DNA of 64,000 nucleotides from Faeciplasma sp048393055 (GTDB lineage Bacteria > Bacillota > Clostridia > Oscillospirales > Ruminococcaceae), in assembly GCA_048393055.1 (NCBI GenBank), contig DBFJJS010000010.1, positions 248,001 through 312,000 of the forward strand, read 5' to 3'. How positions within the stretch are numbered: the first letter of the stretch is position 1; every line of letters starts with the position of its first letter. The notes below the pieces were generated by a model. It did not search any database. It worked only from the letters and a program-made list of their open reading frames with translations, and had not been told where the DNA came from. Position numbers and translations under genes: made by a program. This document shows positions 17,111 to 25,318 of the stretch, piece by piece.

Positions 17111-18582
17111 TTGCAGCCCTCAAGCAGCCTTACGGCTTCTTCCTTGCGTTTAAGAACTGTATCAAAGTGCTTTATGTACTCGAGAGGATACTTTGGATTA
17201 AAAAACCTTTCAAACCCGCCGTCGACTATCTTTGTGGTAGCTCCTGCTCCGACTGATATGATAGTCTGTATCTCTTCCATAATGTTAATATTGTATATGC
17301 CGCTGCATCCGGGCCTGGTCCAGCCGATATTTTCCTGATTGTCAAGCTGGTTTTTCTGCCTGTACAAATAATAAGGCTCATAGCCGGACTGATACAACCT
17401 ATCGGTCGCATATGATATCATTTCGCCAACCATGCTTTTGTCCGAAGAATTGTATTTTTGCATGAGGTCAGAGGCGCGCTTTATCGACAGAGCATGTACG
17501 GTGTAATTCTCTGGCTGTAAAGCAAGTATGCTTTCCACTGTTTCCTTAAACCCGTCAACCGTGTCTGTAGGAAGCCCTGCTATTATGTCAACGTTAATCG
17601 TCTTAAAGCCTATGGATTTTGCAAGGCTGTAGCTGTCGAAAAACTCCTCCGAAGTATGCCGCCTGCCTATGGCTTCAAGAACGCTGTTGTGCACCGTCTG
17701 CGGATTTACGCTTATTCTGTCTGCACCGTTTGACTTAATAACCGCAAGCTTATCAGCTGTTACAGTGTCGGGACGTCCCGCTTCAACGGTATATTCCCGT
17801 ATATTTGATAAATCAAACGAGCTGCCTACTGTTTTCATTATTTCATCCAAATCCCCAGCGTCAAGAGATGTGGGCGTTCCGCCCCCAAAGTATACTGTAT
17901 CAAGTGTAAAGCCTGATTGATTTACAAGTCTTGCCGTATATTCTATCTCCTCGCGCAGCCTTTTAACGTATTCCGGCATCAGCTTTTTAAAGCTTGAGAC
18001 AGTCTGAGAAATAAACGAACAATACGCGCATCTTGTAGGACAAAAGGGGATTGAAACATAAAGGCTGTAAGACCTTTTAGGAATATTTCTTATTACTTCA
18101 TCCTGATTTATCGCTGTGTCGTATCCTACTCTTATCTTTTTATCGCTCACATAGCACTCTTCTTTAAGATAGCGGGAAATGCCGTTAAAATCGCAGCCTT
18201 TAGCTCTGAGCCTGTTTATAAGCTTTACCGGACGCACTCCTGTCAGCACTCCCCATTCAGGATGCCTGTCGGTGAGTCTTTCAAGGCACTTAAACAAAAG
18301 CTTGGACAGCTCAAACTCGCACCTGTCGTCATAGTCATCGATATCGTTGCTGACATTTTCCTTTTCCGAGGCACTGCTTGAGCCGATTTTTGCAAATACG
18401 CTGAGCATACTGTTTTTTACTCCGCAGATCCTGCAAATAAAGCAGTAGTCTCCAACCGGCTTTGTTGCCGGCGGCGTTCCGTCGTCCAAAGAAATAAAAT
18501 TAAAGTTTTCAACCTGCAAAAACAGCTTACACACTGCCTCCAGCTGATATTTAAATCTGTTTCCCGAGAAAATCAGGGTCAT
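17107..18582 (-). CDS. hemZ: Radical SAM coproporphyrinogen III dehydrogenase HemZ-type
   Basis: 491 residues. The radical SAM cluster motif is CPTRCAYCSF (Cys 181, 185, 188). Family hallmarks are YFGGGTPTSL, the VEAGRPD segment and SVNPQTVH. Proteins of this type are the oxygen-independent coproporphyrinogen dehydrogenase relatives of Firmicutes, though some members act on other heme-linked substrates. The N-terminal 170 residues are the HemZ-specific extension. It is translationally coupled to rlmD and lies 18 bases after the MBL hydrolase gene. Confidence 0.88.
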   Translation of the reverse strand: MTLIFSGNRFKYQLEAVCKLFLQVENFNFISLDDGTPPATKPVGDYCFICRICGVKNSMLSVFAKIGSSSASEKENVSNDIDDYDDRCEFELSKLLFKCLERLTDRHPEWGVLTGVRPVKLINRLRAKGCDFNGISRYLKEECYVSDKKIRVGYDTAINQDEVIRNIPKRSYSLYVSIPFCPTRCAYCSFISQTVSSFKKLMPEYVKRLREEIEYTARLVNQSGFTLDTVYFGGGTPTSLDAGDLDEIMKTVGSSFDLSNIREYTVEAGRPDTVTADKLAVIKSNGADRISVNPQTVHNSVLEAIGRRHTSEEFFDSYSLAKSIGFKTINVDIIAGLPTDTVDGFKETVESILALQPENYTVHALSIKRASDLMQKYNSSDKSMVGEMISYATDRLYQSGYEPYYLYRQKNQLDNQENIGWTRPGCSGIYNINIMEEIQTIISVGAGATTKIVDGGFERFFNPKYPLEYIKHFDTVLKRKEEAVRLLEGCK

Positions 18583-18600
18583 AATGAGTCTCCAATCAGG

Positions 18601-19233
18601 TTATTTTATTTTGTCTTTTAGCTCGCCCAAAAACGGATTGTATATGAGCTCGCTGTACAAATCGGTTTCCTCTCCGTGACCGGCAAGAACTGTATAATTT
18701 CTTCCGAGCTCATACAGCCTTCCGATCGACGGTATAATCTGTTTGTAGGCAGTGCCGCTGAAATTCCTGCCTATGCTTCCGGCAAAGAGCGTATCACCGC
18801 TGAAAATCACATTTTCAGCATCGCATACAAAGCATACCGAGCCCACGGTGTGTCCTGGCGTAGCTATGACTTTGAATTTGATACCGCCAAAATCAAGCGC
18901 GTCGCCGTCAGAAAAAGCTTTTGCCTCCTCGCACGGGAAAAACGGCTCGGAAAAATAGTCCGCAAGGCTAAGTTCAGAGCTTGTAAGCATTGGCATGTCG
19001 CCTTTAGATATATACACATCGCAGCCGGTTTCTTCTTTTATTTTTCCTGCGGCGGACATATGATCGACATGACCGTGCGTAAGCAAAACAGCCTCAAGGT
19101 TCATCCCGTCAAGCTCTTTAATTATTTTATCAGGGTAGCAGGGCGCGTCAATCAAAACCGCGCTGACTTTGTTATGGACTATATAAGCATTTGCTCCGAA
19201 ATCGCCCATATTTAAAAGCTTCTTTATCGGCAT
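18601..19233 (-). CDS. MBL-fold metallo-hydrolase (glyoxalase II-like)
   Basis: 210 residues. The metal-binding motif THGHVDHM lies at about 52-59, further ligands in ATPGHTVGSVC and SGDTLFAGSIGR, and the last His in VLAGHGEETD. The build matches small hydroxyacylglutathione-hydrolase-like proteins, which cleave thioesters, but the real substrate of the bacterial single-domain members is mostly unknown. It lies between relA and hemZ, 8 bases after relA, so it belongs to the same transcript. Confidence 0.88.
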   Translation of the reverse strand: MPIKKLLNMGDFGANAYIVHNKVSAVLIDAPCYPDKIIKELDGMNLEAVLLTHGHVDHMSAAGKIKEETGCDVYISKGDMPMLTSSELSLADYFSEPFFPCEEAKAFSDGDALDFGGIKFKVIATPGHTVGSVCFVCDAENVIFSGDTLFAGSIGRNFSGTAYKQIIPSIGRLYELGRNYTVLAGHGEETDLYSELIYNPFLGELKDKIK

Positions 19234-19241
19234 AATATCTC

Positions 19242-21440
19242 CTATTTGTTGCTTCTGTCCACAGAGATTACCCCATCGACTTTTTTAAGCTTTGAAATTA
19301 CAGACTGAAGTTCTGACGTACCGGATATGCTTATGGTCAAAAGTATGCTTACGTTTCCGTTCTTAAGCTCCTTTGCAGAAGCTTCGTGAGCCATTATCCT
19401 CGCCTCTTGAAGAGTAGACATTACATCTACAAGTATTCCTACCCTGTCATATCCGAATACGTCCAGTACTACCCTGTAGTAATTGTTTGTATTATCGTCT
19501 TTACTTGCCCACTTAGCAGGTATCCAGCGATCCGGACAGTTGTCCTTTTGAGAAAGGTAGTTTACACAGTCCTTTTTGTGTATCGAGACGCCGTGACCTC
19601 TGGTAATAAACCCGATGATATCGTCCCCCGGAAGCGGAGAACAGCACTGAGAGAGCTTTACTACGCAGTTGTCAATTCCATCGACTATGATTCCGGAGCT
19701 TGCCTTCTTGCTGTGCTGGCGCGGTATTTCGCTCAACGCCAAAGGATCTTGAGGATTTTCGTTCTGGATGTACTTTTTTGTATACTCGTCCTTAAGCCTG
19801 GGCATGATCTTTGAAAGTATGACACCGCCATAGCCTATTGCGGCATAAAAATCATCAAGCGTTTCACAGCTGTGCCGCTTCATATCAAAGGATAAAAACT
19901 CCTCAAGCTCATCTGAAGGCACTCTGATAAGATTCCTTCTGAACTCGCGTTCAAGCTCCTCCTTGCCCTCTTCGATGTTCTCCTCACGTCTTTCCTTCTT
20001 AAACCATGAACGTATTTTAGACTTTGCCTCGTTGGTTTGGCAAATATTAAGCCACGCTCTGTTCGGGCCGTGATTAGGGTCCTTAGAGGTTATAATTTCA
20101 ATGATTTCACCTGTTTTAATAACATAATCAAGCGGCACAAGCTTTTTGTCTACCTTTGCGCCGGTCATCCTGTGACCAACCTGGGTATGGATAGCATATG
20201 CAAAGTCAATAACTGTCGAGCCAAGCGGGAGAGATATGACGTCCCCCTTAGGAGTCATAGCAAAAACGTCCTCAGGAGCAAGATCCTCCTTTATAGCCCT
20301 CACAATGTCCTCGACATCGTTGGACTCCTGCTGGGTATCGAGAATCTGCCTTACCCAGTTCAGCCTGTTATCAAGCTTATATTTGCCCTTTACGCCCTCC
20401 TTGTATTTCCAGTGAGCGGCAATTCCGTACTCGGCGGTATAATGCATTTCATAGGTCCTGATCTGAACCTCAAACGGTATTCCTTCCCTGCCCATTACGG
20501 TAGTATGCAGACTTTGATACATATTAGCTTTAGGCGTTGAAATGTAATCCTTAAACCTGTTCGGAATCGGCTGGAACATATCGTGGACTATTCCGAGCAC
20601 ATAGTAGCATTCAGTTACGGTGTTCACAATAACTCTCACAGCATATTTATCGTATATCTCGTCAAAAAGCCGTCCCTGCTCGTAGACCTTTTTGTATATG
20701 CCGTATGCGCTTTTTACGCGCCCCTCAATCGTCGGAAGCGGGTCGAAATCTGCCGAAAGACGCTTTACAAGCCTTGCCTTTATCAGCTCGATAAACTCCT
20801 CGCGCTCCTTCTTGGATTTTTCCAAAAGCTGTTCTATCTCGTTATATGCGTATGGGTCAAGGTAGGAAAAAGCGGTATCCTCCAGTTCCTCCTTGAGCTT
20901 TCTTATACCGAGACGGTTCGCAAGCGGAACAAATATGTTCATTGTCTCAAGGGATACCTCCCTGCGTTTTTGTTCGCTTCTGAATCCCAGAGTACGCATG
21001 TTGTGCAAACGGTCGCTGAGCTTGATTATGATTACCCTTATGTCCTTAGACATGAACAAAAGCATTTTTCTGATATTTTCAGCCTGCTGCTCCTCCCTTG
21101 TAAAAAGAGCTACCTGATTCAGCTTTGTCACTCCGTCAACAAGATTTGCAACGTCCTGACCAAAATTTTTTTTAAGCACATCAAGTGAAGCGTCTGTGTC
21201 TTCCACTACGTCGTGCAAAAGTGCGGCGCAGATCGTGTCGGTGTCCATTCCCAGCTCGACAAGTATCTGGGCGACCGCTATCGGGTGAGTGATATATGGC
21301 TCGCCAGACTCCCTGAACTGACCCTCATGCTTGCTCTGAGCGTACTCATAGGCAGCAGTAATCTTTTTTATATTGTAATTTTTCTTTGAAGCAGTTATAA
21401 TCTTTAAAAGCTCTTCAAAAGTTTTCACATTTTCATCCAT
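19242..21440 (-). CDS. relA: Bifunctional (p)ppGpp synthetase/hydrolase RelA/SpoT
   Basis: About 732 residues. The order is an HD hydrolase domain (SKHEGQFRESGEPYITHPIAVA, LLHDVVEDTD), a synthetase domain (GRVKSAYGIYKK, YQSLHTTVMG), TGS (VFAMTPKGDVISLPLGSTVID), a zinc-finger/helical region with CCSPLPGD, and a C-terminal ACT domain. It makes and degrades the stringent-response alarmone. The ATG at 21440 is preferred over a GTG at 21446 because GGAAG is spaced 7 bases from it. It follows recJ in the usual clostridial order. Confidence 0.93.
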   Translation of the reverse strand: MDENVKTFEELLKIITASKKNYNIKKITAAYEYAQSKHEGQFRESGEPYITHPIAVAQILVELGMDTDTICAALLHDVVEDTDASLDVLKKNFGQDVANLVDGVTKLNQVALFTREEQQAENIRKMLLFMSKDIRVIIIKLSDRLHNMRTLGFRSEQKRREVSLETMNIFVPLANRLGIRKLKEELEDTAFSYLDPYAYNEIEQLLEKSKKEREEFIELIKARLVKRLSADFDPLPTIEGRVKSAYGIYKKVYEQGRLFDEIYDKYAVRVIVNTVTECYYVLGIVHDMFQPIPNRFKDYISTPKANMYQSLHTTVMGREGIPFEVQIRTYEMHYTAEYGIAAHWKYKEGVKGKYKLDNRLNWVRQILDTQQESNDVEDIVRAIKEDLAPEDVFAMTPKGDVISLPLGSTVIDFAYAIHTQVGHRMTGAKVDKKLVPLDYVIKTGEIIEIITSKDPNHGPNRAWLNICQTNEAKSKIRSWFKKERREENIEEGKEELEREFRRNLIRVPSDELEEFLSFDMKRHSCETLDDFYAAIGYGGVILSKIMPRLKDEYTKKYIQNENPQDPLALSEIPRQHSKKASSGIIVDGIDNCVVKLSQCCSPLPGDDIIGFITRGHGVSIHKKDCVNYLSQKDNCPDRWIPAKWASKDDNTNNYYRVVLDVFGYDRVGILVDVMSTLQEARIMAHEASAKELKNGNVSILLTISISGTSELQSVISKLKKVDGVISVDRSNK

Positions 21441-21467
21441 GCTCACACTTCCATTTCATGCAAATAT

Positions 21468-23498
21468 CTATCTAACGATTCCATTAAGCCTTATAAGTGT
21501 TTCCGATGACAGGATGTCTACCTTTTTCTCCGGCTTTAAAAGCTTTACCGTACGCTTGGCGCCGGATGTTTCTATAAGCTTGGTATCTGTAAACACATCA
21601 AGTATAATATTGAGTTTAAACGCGTTAAGCCCTTTTTCATGAAGCCTTGCATAAAGTGTTTCAATATTCTGCACAGACCTCGATCCCGCAATAAATTTAT
21701 ATACCGAAACCAGCTCCTGCCTTGTAGGCAGACCCTTTTTCAGGACCTCTTTCGGCTGGTACTCCCGGCGCTTGAACGCCTCATAAGCGTCCTGAGCGGC
21801 AAGGAAGCTGCCTTGCTTTATTCCATGAAGCCTAAAGTCTGATACAATGACAGATATGCTCTCAACGCCTCGGAAGCTGTTTACGTTAAGAGTTCCCGCA
21901 ATATCGATTGTATCTCCGACTTTTATATCAAGATTCGCCGTCTTTTTCCTGAACAAAAGCGCCTTGAAACTTACTCCGCCGTAACTGACGTCAAGCCTTG
22001 TGTGCTCGCCATTCTTGAGAGGCGTGACGCCTCTGACCAATGCGCCAGAAAACGCAAACACCGGCTCAAGATTGCCCGCTCCGTACGGCTCAAGCCTTTT
22101 TAAATCTTTGATTGAGGCTATCGTAAGCTCGTTTGGCGCCGCAAGCCGGTCTATAGTAAGAGTATATTTTGGCATATTGACGTAATTTTGAGCTGCAAAC
22201 TGCTGAACAAGCTCGTTAAACCTTTGTATATTTTCTCGGCGTATAGTCAAGCCTCCCGCGCACTCATGCCCGCCAAACTTGTCGAGCAGTTCACGGCAGT
22301 ATTCAAAGCACTTAAATATATTAAATCCCTTTATGCTCCTTGCGGACCCTCTTGCCGTTCCGTCTGGGTCAATGGAGATGATTACGACCGGCTTTTCGTA
22401 CTCTTCAAGCAACCTTGCGGCAACTATTCCTATAACGCCGTGGTGCCAGCCCTCGCCGCTTATTACCATTACCCTGCTTACCGCTATGTCGGGATTTTCT
22501 GATAATTTTTTAGCTATCTGCGCTTCTATCTTTTCCTCTTCTTTTTTTCTCATATCATTAAGACGGGAAAGCTCTCCCGCGTATTCAGCCGCGGACTCGT
22601 CCTCTGCGGCAAGCGTTTTGAGCGCAACGGACGGCGACCCGAATCTTCCTGCAGCGTTTAACCTCGGAGCCAAGGCGAACGCTATCGTCGAGGAGCTGAT
22701 TTTATCCATGTCTGCTCCGCTGTCGTCTAAAAGGCTTAAAAGCCCGATATTTTCCGTATTCTTAAGCAAATCGATGCCTTTTGAGACTATAGTCCTGTTT
22801 TCGGAAACAAGCGGAACAACGTCCGCGACAGTGCCTATGGCAACAATATCGCCGTACTGCTCTAAAACCATATCATAGCTTCCGCCGTCCAGCGCGGCAA
22901 GCAGCTTTAAAGCAACCCCCACTCCGGCAAGCTCCTTAAACGCAGACGGGCATCCCTGTCTGTGCGGGTCTACTACTGCGTCCGCCTCGGGAATTTCATC
23001 AGAGGGCTGATGGTGATCAGTTATTACAAGCTTCATACCGAGAGAACGTATATATTTTGCCTCTTCTATGGCGGTTATTCCGTTGTCCACAGTTATTATA
23101 AGCGAAACTTCGTCTGAGCTGAGCTTTTCTATCGCCTGCTTGTTTAATCCGTATCCTTCCGCACGCTCCGGTATGTAGCTGCTTACGTTTGCGCCCATGT
23201 TCATAAGATAGTCGCATAAAATTGCCGTCGACGTTACGCCGTCGCAATCGTAGTCTCCGTAAACACAGATATGCTCCCCGCTCTCAATAGCGTTGTTTAT
23301 AATCTCAACAGCCTTATCCATGTCCAAAAGCTCAAACGGGTCGGAAAGCTCCTCCAAATCAAAAAAGCGAGCCAGACTTTCGACGTCCTTATAACCGCGC
23401 GCGGACATGACGCTTGCCGTAAGAGGCAAGAGGTCTGTCGAGCTTAAAATTTTATTTACACTGTCCGATTCCGGCGATAAAACTGTCCATTTTTTCAT
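21468..23498 (-). CDS. recJ: Single-stranded-DNA-specific exonuclease RecJ
   Basis: 676 residues. The DHH phosphoesterase core shows VYGDYDCDGVTSTAIL, ITVDNGI, ITDHHQPSDEIP and DPHRQG. The DHHA1 domain has SGEGWHHGVIGIVAARL and GGHECAGGLT. An OB-fold and a C-terminal helical extension follow (ending about 100 residues longer than the core), as in many Firmicutes members. RecJ degrades 5' single strands in recombination and repair. It is the first gene of the recJ-relA-MBL-hemZ-rlmD run. Confidence 0.93.
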   Translation of the reverse strand: MKKWTVLSPESDSVNKILSSTDLLPLTASVMSARGYKDVESLARFFDLEELSDPFELLDMDKAVEIINNAIESGEHICVYGDYDCDGVTSTAILCDYLMNMGANVSSYIPERAEGYGLNKQAIEKLSSDEVSLIITVDNGITAIEEAKYIRSLGMKLVITDHHQPSDEIPEADAVVDPHRQGCPSAFKELAGVGVALKLLAALDGGSYDMVLEQYGDIVAIGTVADVVPLVSENRTIVSKGIDLLKNTENIGLLSLLDDSGADMDKISSSTIAFALAPRLNAAGRFGSPSVALKTLAAEDESAAEYAGELSRLNDMRKKEEEKIEAQIAKKLSENPDIAVSRVMVISGEGWHHGVIGIVAARLLEEYEKPVVIISIDPDGTARGSARSIKGFNIFKCFEYCRELLDKFGGHECAGGLTIRRENIQRFNELVQQFAAQNYVNMPKYTLTIDRLAAPNELTIASIKDLKRLEPYGAGNLEPVFAFSGALVRGVTPLKNGEHTRLDVSYGGVSFKALLFRKKTANLDIKVGDTIDIAGTLNVNSFRGVESISVIVSDFRLHGIKQGSFLAAQDAYEAFKRREYQPKEVLKKGLPTRQELVSVYKFIAGSRSVQNIETLYARLHEKGLNAFKLNIILDVFTDTKLIETSGAKRTVKLLKPEKKVDILSSETLIRLNGIVR

Positions 23499-23691
23499 AC
23501 ATTACTCCGTAAAAATGATTATAATTTACCTCCGTGGCTGGAGCATAGTCATACATTCACAGCATATATTCATGCGGCAATACATAACAATAAAAATATT
23601 TATTAATTATATCACAAAATAAGCCATATTTCAAGGCGGCAATTCGTTTATAATACAAATATGTATGTTATATTTTACAAAAAAATATTCT

Positions 23692-23844
23692 TTGACAGTT
23701 GAATATAATAAAGAGATATGATATTATATAATTGTAGCGTTTAATCCACGTCAAACCGACGGTCATCTGACGCACGGTCGTCCTTGGCGTTTTCAAGGAC
23801 TACTCTTAAGAAAGGAGAAGCCTTGCATCTGACTTTTAGGTCGT
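23692..23844 (+). promoter_or_regulatory. Promoter and structured leader upstream of the NfeD/SPFH pair
   Basis: TTGACA at 23692-23697 is followed at 23717 by TATGAT, a long 19-base spacing. The leader then holds nested hairpins: a small ACCG/CGGT hairpin near 23754-23762 and a 7-bp hairpin GTCCTTG/CAAGGAC (23780-23786, 23794-23800). AAAGGAG (23811-23817) follows about 30 bases before the first possible start. I do not recognise it as a known riboswitch class. Confidence 0.4.
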
Positions 23845-24294
23845 ATGCAGGATAAAATTAAAATGGATTATGCTATGATTATCATTTGGGGCATTATAAT
23901 GGTCCTTACAATTATAATTGAGGTTGAGACACAGCAGATGGTGTCAGTCTGGTTTTCCTGCGCAAGCATTGTCTCCATCATTTTAGCCTGTCTTAACGCT
24001 CCCAGATGGCTTCAGTTTTGCGCATTCGTTGCTGCAACGGTGCTTTTGCTGATTTTGACCAAGCCGCTTGTAGGCAAGCTGAAAAAAACTCCGGAAAGGA
24101 CTAATGTTGACCTTATCATAGGTCAAAGCGCTGTCGTAACAGAGACTATACATAACGAGCTTTCCAAGGGCCGCGCAACGGTAGGCGGCGTATCATGGAT
24201 GGCGGTAAGCTCTGACGGAAGCGTTATTGAAAAGGACGAGGTCGTAAAAATTATGGCGATAGACGGCGCAAAGCTTATCGTGTCAAGAGTGTAG
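23845..24294 (+). CDS. NfeD-like membrane protein
   Basis: 149 residues if it starts at 23845; an ATG at 23863 is an equally good start. Three hydrophobic segments (about 10-28, 33-48, 53-72) precede a soluble OB-fold typical of NfeD C-terminal domains (LIIGQSAVVTETI onward, ending in IDGAKLIVSRV). NfeD proteins sit beside SPFH proteins and are thought to help organise membrane microdomains; the SPFH gene starts 9 bases downstream. It ends in TAG, showing TAG is an ordinary stop here. Confidence 0.85.
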   Translation: MQDKIKMDYAMIIIWGIIMVLTIIIEVETQQMVSVWFSCASIVSIILACLNAPRWLQFCAFVAATVLLLILTKPLVGKLKKTPERTNVDLIIGQSAVVTETIHNELSKGRATVGGVSWMAVSSDGSVIEKDEVVKIMAIDGAKLIVSRV

Positions 24295-24303
24295 GAGGGT
24301 ACT

Positions 24304-25263
24304 ATGGAAATCATTATCGGAATTATTGTAATCCTTATCATCATTTTGATAATATCTAATTTTAAGATTGTTCCTCAGGCGCAGGTTTATGTTGTGGAGC
24401 GCCTCGGAGCGTTTAACAAAGAGCTTCACACCGGTCCGCACATAATCTTCCCCATCATCGACAAGGTAGTCAAGAAGGTTTCGATAAAAGAACAGGTCGC
24501 GGACTTTAAGCCGCAGCCGGTTATTACTAAGGACAACGTAACCATGCAGATAGATACTGTGGTATTCTTCCAGATAACAAACGCCAAGCTCTATACCTAC
24601 GGCGTAGACAGACCAATATCCGCCATTGAAAACTTAACAGCGACAACCCTAAGAAACATCATCGGAGAAATGGAGCTTGACGCTACTTTAACCTCGCGCG
24701 ATACCATCAACACAAAAATAACCGTCGTGCTCGACGAAGCAACCGACCGCTGGGGCATCAAAGTTAACCGTGTAGAACTTAAAAACATCATTCCGCCGAA
24801 AGAAATTCAGGACGCAATGGAAAAACAGATGAAAGCTGAGCGCGAACGCCGCGAAAAGATTTTGCAGGCTGAAGGAGAAAAGAAATCTCAGATACTCGTA
24901 GCTGAAGGCGAAAAGCAATCAAAGATACTCAAAGCCGAAGCTGACAAGCAGGCCGAAATCCTTAGAGCGGAAGCCGAAAAACAAGCGCTCATACTTAAGG
25001 CGTCCGCCGTTAAAGAGCAAAAAATGCTTGAAGCTGAGGGCGAAGCGCAGGCTATCGAAATGGTTCAGAATGCAATCGCGCAGAGTCTTATAAAGCTGAA
25101 TGAAGCTAACCCGAATGAAAGCGTCATTGCGCTTAAGAGCCTTGAAGCGTTTGAAAAGGCCGCCGACGGAAAGGCTACAAAAATTATCATCCCGTCGGAA
25201 ATCCAGGGGCTTGCAGGCCTTGCTTCAAGCTTGAAAGCCATAGCAGAGGACGCAGAGAAATAA
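24304..25263 (+). CDS. SPFH/Band 7 (stomatin/prohibitin-like) membrane protein
   Basis: 319 residues. One N-terminal transmembrane helix (3-20) is followed by an SPFH domain (VPQAQVYVVERLGAFNKELH, then FFQITNAKLYTYGVDRP and RNIIGEMELDATLTSRD). A long alanine/glutamate/lysine coiled coil with repeated EKKSQILVAEGEK-like units spans about 165-250, and a conserved tail follows. It would form membrane-attached oligomers that scaffold proteases or lipid domains. With the NfeD gene upstream it forms a two-gene operon ending at the hairpin at 25292. Confidence 0.92.
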   Translation: MEIIIGIIVILIIILIISNFKIVPQAQVYVVERLGAFNKELHTGPHIIFPIIDKVVKKVSIKEQVADFKPQPVITKDNVTMQIDTVVFFQITNAKLYTYGVDRPISAIENLTATTLRNIIGEMELDATLTSRDTINTKITVVLDEATDRWGIKVNRVELKNIIPPKEIQDAMEKQMKAERERREKILQAEGEKKSQILVAEGEKQSKILKAEADKQAEILRAEAEKQALILKASAVKEQKMLEAEGEAQAIEMVQNAIAQSLIKLNEANPNESVIALKSLEAFEKAADGKATKIIIPSEIQGLAGLASSLKAIAEDAEK

Positions 25264-25291
25264 AAATTAATATTGCTGTAACGCCAAGAAT

Positions 25292-25316
25292 AAAAAGGAC
25301 GCTAATGCGTCCTTTT
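25292..25316. terminator. Bidirectional terminator between SPFH and clpC-like genes
   Basis: A perfect hairpin (AAAAAGGACGC and GCGTCCTTTTT around TAA, allowing end wobble) lies between convergent genes, with A- and T-runs on both sides. Confidence 0.85.
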
Positions 25317-25318
25317 TA

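Noticed and set aside
20037..20540. Plus-strand frame opposite relA
   Set aside because: Shadow of relA with no motifs.
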